From the NCBI RefSeq assembly GCF_900103445.1, contig NZ_FNHS01000002.1, forward strand, positions 186,001 to 250,000: a stretch of DNA of 64,000 nucleotides, written 5' to 3'. This stretch comes from Methylobacterium phyllostachyos (GTDB taxonomy: Bacteria > Pseudomonadota > Alphaproteobacteria > Rhizobiales > Beijerinckiaceae). Below the pieces are notes generated by a model that did no database searches, had not been told where the DNA came from, and saw nothing but the letters and a program-made list of their open reading frames with translations. Shown here one piece after another: positions 38,601 through 48,811 of this stretch. How positions within the stretch are numbered: the stretch's first letter is position 1; every line of letters starts with the position of its first letter. Both the position numbers and the translations under genes were made by a program.

Positions 38601-39253
38601 CTGCTCGCAAGGATGACTGCGAGACCAATGCAGGAGACCGTACCGTCCAGCGTGTCGAGATTGCAGGTGGCAAGGCGTGGAAGGAACGAAACCGATTCCT
38701 TGGTCACCAACGACGAGCCGAACCTGAAATGCAGCGGGAAGAGGACCGCACCGTCATTCCACAGCCTGGAGAAAACGTACTTGAGCCATCGTTGCGCGAT
38801 GATGATACCGGTGATGCGCTCCCTGTCGAGGCACAAGGCCTCCCTGACATCCTTCAGCGTGGCCTCGTCCCGGCTCTCACGGGGGTAGGCGCGGAAGATC
38901 CTGAAAGCGACCACGAAATCGCGGACCGTCATCTCGTCGAGGGTCTCCAACCGTCGCTCAAGGAAGCGGGCGAGGGTCAAGTTGCGCGTCGAGGTCACGC
39001 GCGAGGCCCGTCGCGACAGGTCGAACTCGCTCGCTTCGGCGACGTACTTGGCGAACAGCACGCGCAACCGCTCCACCGGCGTGATGACCAACAGGTCCGA
39101 CCCGGTATTGAAGGGGCCGCTCAACGCGAGCTCGCCGGGGTGACCGTCTGGCCCTTCGAGCGAGGACGGGCTGGTTGCCGGGTCCGGCACGTGCCCGGGC
39201 ATGGGGGAGCCTTCACCCACGGGAGCCCCGGGGCATTGCTTTCGCTTCGTCAT
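35699..39253 (-). CDS. Giant tyrosine recombinase (GmtZ-like, 1184 aa)
   Basis: 1184 aa from ATG 39253; a GTG at 39289 is also in frame but inside a palindrome. The catalytic domain lies at about 650-880: Arg in EIGIRFQGIQW (R663), HAAR (832-835, the HxxR box), GH (856-857) and a Tyr run TYYYT (864-866), one of which is the nucleophile. The long N-terminal 600 residues (tryptophan- and arginine-rich) probably bind DNA. Past the catalytic domain, CPVGEVCPANV...RRCGVCP has four Cys for a zinc site. Typical integrases are 300-450 aa, so this belongs to the large class seen in multi-recombinase islands. It leads the operon with three coupled genes. Confidence 0.82.
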   Translation of the reverse strand: MTKRKQCPGAPVGEGSPMPGHVPDPATSPSSLEGPDGHPGELALSGPFNTGSDLLVITPVERLRVLFAKYVAEASEFDLSRRASRVTSTRNLTLARFLERRLETLDEMTVRDFVVAFRIFRAYPRESRDEATLKDVREALCLDRERITGIIIAQRWLKYVFSRLWNDGAVLFPLHFRFGSSLVTKESVSFLPRLATCNLDTLDGTVSCIGLAVILASRWRDFSDIDLDDYARLIRTICDDVRKLDEIGMRRRHPQRPFTQALRVWARIGRSEGFRYSASDIEIYRYWIVRLREGATDMSFLDFSRNSAERRRNSALEAHARSERRTAAAQLTLYEGADQDEHVQAVIEGQKSVMGIRLEMMASNVASPSDVLDYVRLLRTKGFRHDSRMRYPGRMHAVPTDLWVVWNNVFEEFFAYRSRRGYEESAGWHSLRYVYQDYLCCYLPWWRDLVPDLPFAVPVDPSEFNRSSHWTGYAEDGAPLSLLRFFDQTRGGQSLAHYTWFVSASKMFFDYCRSEAPRLRLSTPGFINPVVRQLDQKVNRRPQKTNKNPIATSVLPYLLRYAYACEAFFETLAQQSLEGTLGRERRKALGSAVRNANPFDTKALGVDVGFDFEGARYVIDSVPHLAPMEDRFVRLPGKEAAMVYLPHLSGLRMNIAALEIGIRFQGIQWLCRKTYRSRVAEGMDDAELVPLVVNTDKVRDRPWTTLVVRRVYEMLLREERYQDLMADAQVERLVQYERRPSTRFDPVLPLFRGPQSEYPAGDKSYATVWERLLIGFSLWYRAAVKGAAPLDMFGYEPEIEPQTKAPRVLVLVDGEDRRQYCPLKVKLKHTPHAARATFISARSGILPIEITGWLVGHTNKTTTYYYTVESEADLSARLLAASEGIWSPDRSNPVDIRADEVNSALRRSFKSDRAGTEIAFGMQTLSLLNDDAPDIDGVTLLRSTPMGHVAFRETHICPVGEVCPANVMDVIVEPRRCGVCPLAVKSVDHLPSIAAKMRHLLEQAREGSRLVDRMRARSEPEKTIEEVRYRRRLNVMEYEGWRSSLLALTRSLAELGEASADLFHTGMPDAVRLHLKLVTCDAGQAEFVMRRICDSDAHAAFETPTVRAQATQLRQRLLAKPEALDNEIGLYDDDPVRSFVSGLRLLLEAHGIAPTFQAALEAVRKSLAPPRGAARPALPKPREA

Positions 39254-39281
39254 GGCGGTAGAAATTTCAATCCCTAAACTG

Positions 39282-39309
39282 GCCGGCACCGCTTCGCAGG
39301 CGTGCCGGC
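39282..39309. promoter_or_regulatory. Palindrome upstream of the giant recombinase gene
   Basis: A perfect 8-bp inverted repeat: GCCGGCAC (39282-39289) and GTGCCGGC (39302-39309), 12-nt spacer. It sits 29-56 bp before the ATG at 39253. It fits an operator for self-regulation or a recombinase-binding site. Confidence 0.45.
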
Positions 39310-39416
39310 TAGGTTGGCGTTCACGACAAGGCCGTTCTTGGTAGGGACCCAGCCTTGTCAGGTTCGATGGTATGATCAGACCCTCGGCAGGCTTCCTGTC
39401 GGGGGTCTTTCGTTTG
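39310..39416 (+). ncRNA. Candidate structured RNA with intrinsic terminator
   Basis: The plus strand folds well. An 8-bp stem is formed by GACAAGGC (39325-39332) and GCCTTGTC (39352-39359), with a small inner GGT/ACC pairing in its loop. About 20 nt later comes a 13-bp stem 39379-39391 with 39395-39407 (two G-U pairs, loop CTT) followed by TTTCGTTT. That is a textbook intrinsic terminator, yet no plus-strand protein gene precedes it. It may be a small RNA or antisense regulator of the recombinase operon. The promoter was not identified. Confidence 0.45.
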
Positions 39417-40238
39417 GCTGGTCAGTCAGGGCCTATCTGCGTCCCTGACCGTGGGCCTGCCGGCCGCTTGCCGAGATGCTTATGGCCGCCTCGACCACGA
39501 TGAACTTGGCACCGGGCCAGGGTGCCGGCAAGCCCCTCGACGCCGCCGCGGGCGGGCTCAAGGCCCTGATGGGCAAAGGATTTCCAGCTCAAGGATTGTC
39601 GATCTAATCCTTGCACGCGGTCTGGTTTGACTCCACTCCCAACCTGGCCGGCCGTTTGGTCGGACCAGCTGCGCTCAAAGGCTTAAGGCGGGAATCCGAG
39701 TCAAATCCGGTCCTTGTCCGGCCGGAAGTATAGCGGATTCACATTGGGCCCCGGGACCGCTCAGCGGCGCCTTTTACGCCGTCCGGGGCGACACGATTTT
39801 TTTTTGGAAATCTGCATATGCTTTGAGAAAAGCCCCGAAGACCCCGGGGTCACGGGCGGTCCGGCAACCGACGCGGCGCATCGGCCGACCAGCCGAGCGT
39901 CCTGCCTGGTCGCCGTACGAGGCGGCGCGGCGGGGTACCGGAGATAAGTTGGGGCACGCGTTCGGACCCTGTTCGGCGGACCGGTATCGGTGACGAAAGG
40001 GCGGATGGCGTGTTGGGCTGGAAGATCTCGGCATGGAAGCCTCCGAACGCGGAGGCTCGGCACGCGACGCGGCACTCCGGCGATTAGCGGGTCGGTGCGG
40101 CGGTCGTCGGTATCATGCGTCGGTTCCCCAGGGTCCCGGGACGATCGCAAGGCAGTCGCGAGGAGGCAAGGCTTGCGGCGACGACTTCGGCGTTGTCCAC
40201 AGAACCGCGATGCGGTCGGTGACCGGTCCGGAAGCGAG
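39417..40238. other. Non-coding or decayed region between the two recombinase genes
   Basis: A 43-codon plus-strand frame (39476-39607, MLMAASTTMNLAPGQGAGKP...) could be a remnant or small peptide. An 86-codon minus-strand frame (39774-40034) has a good RBS (GGAGG, 5 nt before ATG) only because the duplicated leader supplies it; its Arg-rich composition looks like chance. A run of nine T lies at about 39797-39805. No tRNA is seen. Confidence 0.4.
40032..40098. repeat. Duplicated leader sequence, copy 2
   Basis: Second copy of the sequence at 23054-23118. Read on the minus strand it ends in GGAGGCTTCCATG, with a 7-bp hairpin AGCCTCC/GGAGGCT around the RBS. It suggests that a phosphoesterase-like leader, or its promoter, was once duplicated inside the island. 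Confidence 0.55.
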
Positions 40239-41949
<1,711 letters not shown>

Positions 41950-42228
41950 GGTTGCTTAGGGCGGGGGCATTGCATCCCCGGTAAGCATGTGCCAGTCGGC
42001 GGGCACCTAGTGCACCGAATTCCGGATCGGTGTGCTTGCGCCGGACCATGCACCATGTGCATAGGGGTATCGACTGCGCCGGGATGCTTCTCACGCATAC
42101 CCGCGCGGTACCCCGTGGTTTGCCCCACGGCCGGTGCCGCGCTCGTCGCCCGGTGATCCGCCCGCTGTGCCACGCGTCCGCTTCATACGGGCGCTGTAAG
42201 TGGGCTCGCGCTGGTAGGGGTTCTGGCC

Positions 42229-43119
42229 TTGGATTGGGATAAGATCCGGATCTTCCTGAACGTCGCGGAGGCGGGCAGCTTCACAAAGGCGGGTGACGAC
42301 ATCGGCCTCAGCCAGTCGGCCGTGAGCCGGCAGATCAGCGCGCTGGAGCGCGAGCTGAAGGCCCCGCTGTTCCATCGCCACGCCCGGGGCCTCCTGCTGA
42401 CCGAGCAGGGCGACCTGCTGTTCCGGGCTGCCCGGGACATGAAGCTGCGTCTGGAGAATACCCGAGCCCGCTTGGTCGAGACCTCGGAACGGCCGACCGG
42501 CGACCTCAAGGTGACCACCACCGTGGGTCTTGGCACCTCCTGGCTGTCACAGCGGGTGGGCGAATTCCTCGATCTCTACCCGGATGTGCGCATCGAGCTG
42601 ATCCTCACCAACGAGGAACTCGACCTCGCCATGCGCGAGGCGGATGTGGCGATCCGCATGCGTCGGCCTGCGCAGCCGGATCTGATCCAGCGGCGCCTCT
42701 TCACGGTCCATTACCATGCCTTCGCAAGCCCCGATTACGTGAAGCGCTTCGGCGAGCCCAAGACGATCGAGGAACTCGACGATCATCGCTTGGTCTCGTT
42801 CGGCGGCAACGAGCCTTCGTACCTGCTTGCCGCCCACTGGCTGGCCGATGCCGGCCGCGAGGGGCGCGAGCGGCGGCAGGTCCACCTGACGGTGAACAAT
42901 ATCGGCGCGCTACAGCGGGCCATGGAGGCCGGTGCCGGCATCGGCATCCTGCCCGACTACGCGGTGGATGGCGGCCAGCAGCTCGTCCAGGTGCTGCGCG
43001 AGACCGAGATGCCGAGCCTGGAAAGCTATCTCGTCTACGCCGAGGAGATGCGCTCAGTCGCCCGGGTTCAGGCGTTCCGTGACTTCCTGGTCTCGAAGGC
43101 GCAGCGCTGGACCTATTGA
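42229..43119 (+). CDS. LysR-family transcriptional regulator
   Basis: 296 aa. It starts at TTG 42229 (AGGGG about 9 nt upstream) with MDWDKIRIFLNVAEAGSFTK. N-terminal winged HTH (GSFTKAGDDIGLSQSAVSRQ) and a C-terminal periplasmic-binding-like effector domain (VTTTVGLGTSWLSQRVGEFL, then AGAGIGILPDYAV). trxB followed by a lysR gene is common in alphaproteobacteria, so this was the direct neighbour of trxB before the island came in. Its target and ligand are unknown. The 279 bp before it contain no gene. Confidence 0.92.
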   Translation: MDWDKIRIFLNVAEAGSFTKAGDDIGLSQSAVSRQISALERELKAPLFHRHARGLLLTEQGDLLFRAARDMKLRLENTRARLVETSERPTGDLKVTTTVGLGTSWLSQRVGEFLDLYPDVRIELILTNEELDLAMREADVAIRMRRPAQPDLIQRRLFTVHYHAFASPDYVKRFGEPKTIEELDDHRLVSFGGNEPSYLLAAHWLADAGREGRERRQVHLTVNNIGALQRAMEAGAGIGILPDYAVDGGQQLVQVLRETEMPSLESYLVYAEEMRSVARVQAFRDFLVSKAQRWTY

Positions 43120-43135
43120 GCGGCGGGCAGGCGGA

Positions 43136-44089
43136 TCACACGAACAGCCGCTCGCCCTCCAGCCCCTTATAAAGCCCCGCGACCTGCTCGCCGTAGCCGT
43201 TGTAGATCAGCGTCGGCACCCGCTGGTCGGTCCCGAGTACACGCTCGGTCGCCTGGCTCCAGCGCGGATGGGGCACGGCTGGGTTCACGTTGGCCCAGAA
43301 GCCGTATTCGGAAGCCTGCAGGCCCTCCCAGAACGTCTTCGGCCGGTCTGCGGTGAACGACACCTTCACCAGGGACTTCGCGGATTTGAAGCCGTATTTC
43401 CACGGTACGGCGATTCGGATCGGCGCGCCGAATTGGTTGAGCAACGGCTTGCCGTAGATGCCGGTGGCCACGAAGGCGAGATCGTTGTTGGCCTCGGCGA
43501 GCGTCAGACCTTCCGTGTAGGGCCAGGGGTAGAAGAACGCGCGCTGGCCCGGCGCCATCGCCTTGTCCATGAAGGTCTCGAAGCGGATATATTTCGCTCC
43601 GGAACTCGGCTTGGCGAGCGCCACGAGCTTTGCGAGGGGGAAGCCGGTCCAGGGCACGGCCATCGACCACGCCTCGACACAGCGGTGGCGATACAGTCGC
43701 TCCTCTAGGCCAATTTTTCGGATCAGGTCATCGACCCCGATCTCGAACGGCTTCTCCACGAGCCCGTCGATCTTCAGGGTCCAGGGCTGGGTCTTGAGCG
43801 CATTCGCGGCCGGCAGCACGGTCTTCGACGTGCCGAACTCGTAAAAGTTGTTGTAATCCGCGCTGAACTTCTCCGGCGTGATCGGCCGATCGAGGGTGTA
43901 GGCGGGATTTTGCGGCGCCGGATAGAGCGATGGGTCGCCCGCGGCCGCGAAGGCGGCCCGGCCACTCAGGAGCGAGCCAGCGGCGATACCGGCCGCACCG
44001 CCGAGAAGCGTCCGGCGATTCAGGAACACAGCCTCCGGCGTCGCGAGGTGCTCCGGAATCTCCCATCCGCGCGTGCGCTTGATCAACAT
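43136..44089 (-). CDS. msrP: Periplasmic methionine sulfoxide reductase MsrP (YedY)
   Basis: Molybdopterin enzyme that repairs oxidised methionine in periplasmic proteins. 317 aa from ATG 44089, with GAGGAG upstream. A twin-arginine signal is clear (LNRRTLLGGAAGIAAGSLLS), so the folded enzyme is exported by Tat. The Mo-ligand Cys is in YRHRCVEAWSMAVPWTGFPL. Conserved YNNFYEFG and PWKYGFKSAKSLVKV follow. The usual membrane partner msrQ (heme b) is not adjacent; electrons may come from an unlinked msrQ. It is convergent with the LysR gene. Confidence 0.94.
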   Translation of the reverse strand: MLIKRTRGWEIPEHLATPEAVFLNRRTLLGGAAGIAAGSLLSGRAAFAAAGDPSLYPAPQNPAYTLDRPITPEKFSADYNNFYEFGTSKTVLPAANALKTQPWTLKIDGLVEKPFEIGVDDLIRKIGLEERLYRHRCVEAWSMAVPWTGFPLAKLVALAKPSSGAKYIRFETFMDKAMAPGQRAFFYPWPYTEGLTLAEANNDLAFVATGIYGKPLLNQFGAPIRIAVPWKYGFKSAKSLVKVSFTADRPKTFWEGLQASEYGFWANVNPAVPHPRWSQATERVLGTDQRVPTLIYNGYGEQVAGLYKGLEGERLFV

Positions 44090-44238
44090 GGCCGGCTCCT
44101 CAAGTTTTCCGCGCGAACGTCTCACAGATCGGCTCGGGCCGGTGAGGGTGCAAGCGCCGCAGCCTCACCTTTCGGCGAGCACTGCCGGGCGGTTACGCGG
44201 AGCGGGCGCGTCCAGGCGTCGCGGCACAGGGCCGAGGG

Positions 44239-45993
44239 TCACGCGTCGGGCAGCTCATCCCGCAGCATACGCCGGAGCACCTTGCCGACATTGGTCTTGG
44301 GCAGCGTGTCGTGCATCACCACCCGCCGCGGCACCTTGTAGCCGGTGAGCTGCGTGCGCGCATGCGCCCGGATCGCGTCCGGCGAGACCGTCGTATCCTT
44401 TAGGACGACATGGGCCACCACCATCTCGCCGGTCTCCTCGTTCGGCGCTCCGACGACCGCGCATTCGAGCACGCCGGGATGAGTGGCGAGCACGTCCTCC
44501 ACCTCGTTCGGATAGACGTTGAACCCGGAGACGAGGATCATGTCCTTCATCCGGTCGACGATCTTGAACTGCCCGTCGGGCAGCATCACGGCGACGTCGC
44601 CGGTACGAAAGAACCCGTCCGCCGTCATCGCCCGGGCGGTTTCCTCCGGCCGGTTCCAGTAGCCGCGCATCACCTGAGGCCCGCGCACGCAGATCTCGCC
44701 GGGCTCCCCGGGCGGCACCGGCTGGCCGGACGCATCGCGGATCGAGACCTCCGTGGATGGCAGCGGGAAGCCGATCGTGCCGGAGAAGTCCCGCATCCCG
44801 CGCGGGTTGACGCAGACCACCGGTGAGGTCTCCGACAGGCCGTAGCCCTCGATAATCGTGTTGCCGGTGAGCGCCTTCCAACGCTCGGCCACCGCCCGTT
44901 GGACCGCCGTGCCGCCACCGACCACGAAATCGAGGTGCGAGAAATCCACCGTGCCGATCTTCGGATGGTTGATCAGCACGTTGAACAGCGTGTTGACACC
45001 CATCAGGCAGGTGAAGCGATAGCGGCTGAGGGTCTTGACCATCCCGTCACAGTCGCGCGGGTTGGGGATCAGCAGGCACGAGCCGCCGCTGCGCATGAAC
45101 TGGAAGAAGCACGCGGTCAGCGCGAAGATGTGGTAGAGCGGCAGCGCCGTCACGGCGCAGCGCTCGACGCTCGGGTCCTTCGAGTCGAACCAGATCTGCG
45201 ACTGCTCGACATTCGCCATGATGTTGCGATGGCTCAGCATCGCCGCCTTCGCGATACCGGTGGTGCCGCCAGTGTATTGCAGGAAGGCGAGGTCCTCCGG
45301 CTCGATCCGCACCGGGGCCAGAGCCCTGCGGCTTCCAAGGCGTAGAACCGCCGCGAACGGGACCGCGAGCCCCTCCGGCAGCCGGAACGGCGGTACCGCC
45401 TTACGCACGTGCCGGCTCGCCAGATTGATCACGCGCCCCTTGAGGCCAAGCCCGTCGCCGGGCCCGACGAGGACGACGCGGTCGAGGGCGACGTCCGGCA
45501 GCGAGGCCGCGACGGTCGCGCCGAAATTCTCCAGCACGATCAGGAACCGGGCACCGGAATCGTTGATCTGCTGGGTGCATTCCCGTGGGGTGTAGAGGGG
45601 ATTGGTGTTGACCACGGTGCCGCCTGCGATCAGCACGCCGAAGATCGCCACCGCGTAGGCGGGTACGTTCGGCAGCATGATCGCAACGCGGTCGCCCTTG
45701 GCCAACCCCTCGGCCTGGAGCCAGGCCGCGAGGGCGCGCGCCTGCTGGCCGAGCGCGGCGTAGGTCAGGGTCGAGCCGAAGCACAGCATCGCCGGCCGGT
45801 CTGCGAACGTGGTCACGCTGTTCGTGAACAGATCGACCAGAGTGCCGAGGCGCGGGACGTCGATCTCCGCGGGGACTCCGGGGGGATACGCGGCGAGCCA
45901 GGGGCGGCGCGAGGCCGGATCGACCTGGGGATTCCGCGTCCGCTCGTCTGTCGCCGCCTGAGCGCCGTGCTCGATCACGCTCGCCTCATGCAT
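44239..45993 (-). CDS. fadD: Long-chain acyl-CoA synthetase (FadD-type)
   Basis: Activates fatty acids to acyl-CoA with ATP. 584 aa from ATG 45993; a GTG at 45996 is directly upstream. AMP-binding motifs: LQYTGGTTGIAKAAMLSHRN (P-loop-like), GYGLSETSPVVCVNPRG, TGDVAVMLPDGQFKIVDRMKDM and the C-terminal catalytic Lys region (LPKTNVGKVLRRMLRDE). A 30-residue N-terminal extension has low conservation. The DSGARFLIVLENFG and VVNTNPLYTPRE segments match FadD and not acetyl-CoA synthetase. Upstream is an unrelated membrane protein gene. Confidence 0.92.
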   Translation of the reverse strand: MHEASVIEHGAQAATDERTRNPQVDPASRRPWLAAYPPGVPAEIDVPRLGTLVDLFTNSVTTFADRPAMLCFGSTLTYAALGQQARALAAWLQAEGLAKGDRVAIMLPNVPAYAVAIFGVLIAGGTVVNTNPLYTPRECTQQINDSGARFLIVLENFGATVAASLPDVALDRVVLVGPGDGLGLKGRVINLASRHVRKAVPPFRLPEGLAVPFAAVLRLGSRRALAPVRIEPEDLAFLQYTGGTTGIAKAAMLSHRNIMANVEQSQIWFDSKDPSVERCAVTALPLYHIFALTACFFQFMRSGGSCLLIPNPRDCDGMVKTLSRYRFTCLMGVNTLFNVLINHPKIGTVDFSHLDFVVGGGTAVQRAVAERWKALTGNTIIEGYGLSETSPVVCVNPRGMRDFSGTIGFPLPSTEVSIRDASGQPVPPGEPGEICVRGPQVMRGYWNRPEETARAMTADGFFRTGDVAVMLPDGQFKIVDRMKDMILVSGFNVYPNEVEDVLATHPGVLECAVVGAPNEETGEMVVAHVVLKDTTVSPDAIRAHARTQLTGYKVPRRVVMHDTLPKTNVGKVLRRMLRDELPDA

Positions 45994-46092
45994 CACGAAG
46001 CCTCCCTCAGGCTCGGCTCTGACCGGCCGAGTCCCCCCACGCAGGACGCGGGGATTCTGCGGGAACCGCGGGCGCCCGGCAAGCCGGCACGC

Positions 46093-46803
46093 TCAGACCA
46101 CTGGACGAAGCCGGCGCAATGTCGTCAGTGCCGCGTGCGGAAGGGCGGCGGCGACCAGGATGACGGCCGCAAGGCCCGCCTCGTCAGGATGGAGGGCGCG
46201 GCGCGGCCAGGGGCCGAGTCCCAAGGGACCTGCGAGACCCAGCACGATCGCGCCGAGCCAAAGGGCCAGGAAGGCGAGCGCCCCGGCGCCAAGCCGCTTC
46301 AGCCGCGGCCGCAGGGAACGGTTGGCCGTAATGACGGCAAGTCCCACGATGCCGCCGAACAAGGCTACCGCCACCCCGGCTCCGAGCCCGTAGCCTAGCC
46401 AGAGCGGCTGGTAAGTCAGGAACGCCATCCCACCGGTTGCGAAGCCCGCACGCAGGATCACCCCGCCGAAGGTCGGATAGAGCCCGGCCAGAAGCAGCAG
46501 CACCGCCCCCACGACGCCGAAGAGAATGCGGCGTGGCCCGGAGGCGGGGCCGGGCGCCGCAGCCTCGCGGGCGAGATGGGCGAGCCCGTAGACGAGCGCG
46601 AAGGCGAAGAGCGGGTAGCGCCCAGCAAAGTAACCGAAGACGAGTGGCTCGACAGCTTCAGGCATGGCCGAGCGCTGGCTGAAGCCGGCGACGAAGACGA
46701 GGATCAGTGCCGCCAGCATGGCGAGGATTGGAACCGCTGCGCCGAGGGACGTCCGCCACCCTGTCGCCGTCGCATGGGGCTGCTGGGGCATCATGGGGCG
46801 CAC
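46093..46803 (-). CDS. Integral membrane protein of unknown function
   Basis: 236 aa with about six hydrophobic segments, for example LGAAVPILAMLAALILVFVA, YPLFAFALVYGLAHLA, ILFGVVGAVLLLLAGLYPTF, LWLGYGLGAGVAVALFGGIV and GALAFLALWLGAIVLGLAG. Gly/Leu/Ala-rich, with a positively charged C-terminus. I do not recognise a family. It stands alone between fadD and pepA. Confidence 0.7.
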   Translation of the reverse strand: MRPMMPQQPHATATGWRTSLGAAVPILAMLAALILVFVAGFSQRSAMPEAVEPLVFGYFAGRYPLFAFALVYGLAHLAREAAAPGPASGPRRILFGVVGAVLLLLAGLYPTFGGVILRAGFATGGMAFLTYQPLWLGYGLGAGVAVALFGGIVGLAVITANRSLRPRLKRLGAGALAFLALWLGAIVLGLAGPLGLGPWPRRALHPDEAGLAAVILVAAALPHAALTTLRRLRPVV

Positions 46804-47120
46804 CGTGTGGCACGGTTGGGGATGGGCAGCTCGAATTTGCCGCGCGCCTGCCGTTCCCCCTCGGCCGGAGAGGGGGGCTCCCGTCTCGGCGAGGGTCGGT
46901 CAAGGGGTGCGACGGTGCGCAATGGAGCGACGGCCTTCATAAAGGTCGCGTGCCATCCGGATGCCGGGTTTCCATCCCTCGACCTGTCTCGCGAGTCACC
47001 CTCCCCCGCAGAGGGGAGAGGGAACCGAGCGAATCCGGCTGTCCCAGTCCGGAGGCGGGAACAGAGCCATGCCACCAGATTGACCCGGCCTGCCGACATG
47101 CTCAGCGAAGCAGCCCGCCC
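46804..47120. repeat. Intergenic region with REP-like GC-rich palindromes
   Basis: No gene. It contains two GC-rich palindromic motifs: CCCCTC with GAGAGGGG near 46858-46876, and CCCTCCCCCGC with GAGGGGAGAGGG near 46999-47022. They resemble short intergenic repeats common in Methylobacterium genomes. They may also end the pepA and membrane-protein transcripts. Confidence 0.5.
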
Positions 47121-48632
47121 CTACTTCGCCTCGTAGTGATCCCGCACGAGACGGTCGAGGAGGCGCACGCCCCAGCCGGCGCCCCAGCTGCGGTTGATCT
47201 CGCTGGCATTCGACGACATCGCCACGCCCGCGATGTCGAGATGCGCCCACGGCACCTCCTCGACGTAGCGCTTGATGAAAGAGGCCGCCGTCGCCGCGCC
47301 GCCGTGGCGGCCGCCGGTGTTCTTCATGTCGGCGAACTTGGAATCGATCGCCTTGTCGTAGGCGGGGATCAGCGGCATCCGCCAGACCTTCTCGCCGGTG
47401 GCCTCGCCCGCCGCGTGGATGTTGCCGGCCAGCGTATCGTCGTTCGAGAACATCCCGGCGATGTCCTGGCCGAGGGCCACGATGATCGCGCCGGTGAGCG
47501 TCGCGAGGTCCACCATCGCCTTCGGCTTGAAGCTGCGGATCACGTGGGTGATCACGTCGGCCAGCACGAGGCGGCCCTCGGCGTCGGTGTTGATCACCTC
47601 GATCGTCTGGCCCGACATCGACGTCACGATGTCGGAGGGGCGGTACGCGCCGCCATCCGGCATGTTCTCGACGATGCCGATGGCGCCGACCACGTTGCAG
47701 CGCGCCTTCCGCGACGCCAGCGCGTGCAGCGCTCCGACCACGGCGGCCGCGCCGCCCATGTCGCCCTTCATGTCCTCCATGCCGCCGCCCGGCTTGATCG
47801 AGATGCCGCCGGAATCGAAGATCACGCCCTTGCCGATCAGCGCTACGGGCGCCTCGCCGGCGGGGCCGCCGTTCCAGCGCATGATCACGACCCGCGGCTC
47901 GCGGACGGAGCCCTGCGCCACGGCGAGCAGTGCGCCCATGCCGAGCTCCCGCATCCGGGCGGGCTCCAGCACCTCGATCTCGACACCGAGCTTGCCGAGT
48001 TCCGAGGCGCGCTTGGCGAACTCCTCCGGAAAGAGCACGTTCGGCGGCTCGTTCACGAGGTTGCGGGCCAGGATCACGCTGTCGGCGAGCGTCCGGGCGC
48101 CCTCTCCCTCGCGGGCGGCCGCTTCGTGGTCGGGCAGCAGCAGGGTCAGCGTGGTGCCGGCCTTTTCGTCGGCATCGGGCTTCTTCTTGGTCTTGTAGCG
48201 GTCGAAGCTGTAGGTCCGCAGGCGCGCGCCGAGGGCGAACTGGCCGGCTTCCCGGGCGGAGACCACTGCCCCCGGCCAGTCGAGCACCACCCGGGCCGTG
48301 CGGCCCGAGACCTTGCCGGCCGTGAAGCCGCCCAGCGCCGGCCAGTCGGTCTTGGCGCGGTCCTTGTCGGAGCCGAGACCCACCACCACGAGGCGGTCCG
48401 CCGCGATGCCCGCGGGCGCTGGCAGGCTCAGGGCGCTGAGCGAGCGGCCCTTGAATTTCTCCGAGGCGGCCGCGCGGGCCACGAGGTCCGCCCCCGATCC
48501 GCCCAGGATCTCCCGGGCCGCCGAGCCGAGGGCCAGGTCGTCGCCCACGAACACCACGAGATCGCCGGATCCACTCGGGCCCTGCCCGCTCTTCTCCAGG
48601 GGACCGAAACCGATCTCGATACCGTCCGCCAT
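47121..48632 (-). CDS. pepA: Leucyl aminopeptidase PepA
   Basis: Cytoplasmic M17 metallo-aminopeptidase releasing N-terminal residues from peptides; some family members also bind DNA. About 503 aa from ATG 48632 ([14 protein letters not shown]); an ATG four codons earlier is possible. The C-terminal catalytic domain has the M17 signature [13 protein letters not shown] and metal-binding [19 protein letters not shown] and [11 protein letters not shown]. It ends [15 protein letters not shown]. It is divergent from the lpt cluster, as is usual (pepA / lptFG). Confidence 0.95.
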   Translation of the reverse strand: MADGIEIGFGPLEKSGQGPSGSGDLVVFVGDDLALGSAAREILGGSGADLVARAAASEKFKGRSLSALSLPAPAGIAADRLVVVGLGSDKDRAKTDWPALGGFTAGKVSGRTARVVLDWPGAVVSAREAGQFALGARLRTYSFDRYKTKKKPDADEKAGTTLTLLLPDHEAAAREGEGARTLADSVILARNLVNEPPNVLFPEEFAKRASELGKLGVEIEVLEPARMRELGMGALLAVAQGSVREPRVVIMRWNGGPAGEAPVALIGKGVIFDSGGISIKPGGGMEDMKGDMGGAAAVVGALHALASRKARCNVVGAIGIVENMPDGGAYRPSDIVTSMSGQTIEVINTDAEGRLVLADVITHVIRSFKPKAMVDLATLTGAIIVALGQDIAGMFSNDDTLAGNIHAAGEATGEKVWRMPLIPAYDKAIDSKFADMKNTGGRHGGAATAASFIKRYVEEVPWAHLDIAGVAMSSNASEINRSWGAGWGVRLLDRLVRDHYEAK

Positions 48633-48811
48633 ACCCGCCGCCATCCCTGCCGCCGTCGCACACCGAGGCCGCGCTGAGCCGCGCAGGCCATCCGCCCTGT
48701 GTAGCCGCTGAGGCGAAGAACGCAACGCGGCGCGACAGCCCTGGAATTGCCCCTTTTGTCGGGTCCCTGCCGCGCCGGGGGCGCGATGGGACGGGCGGGA
48801 CTGCCGGGCCG

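Noticed and set aside
39774..40034. An 86-aa gene with GGAGG 5 nt before its ATG
   Set aside because: The RBS comes from the duplicated leader. The protein is Arg/Pro/Ser-rich and shadow-like with no recognisable pattern. Kept only as part of the repeat observation.
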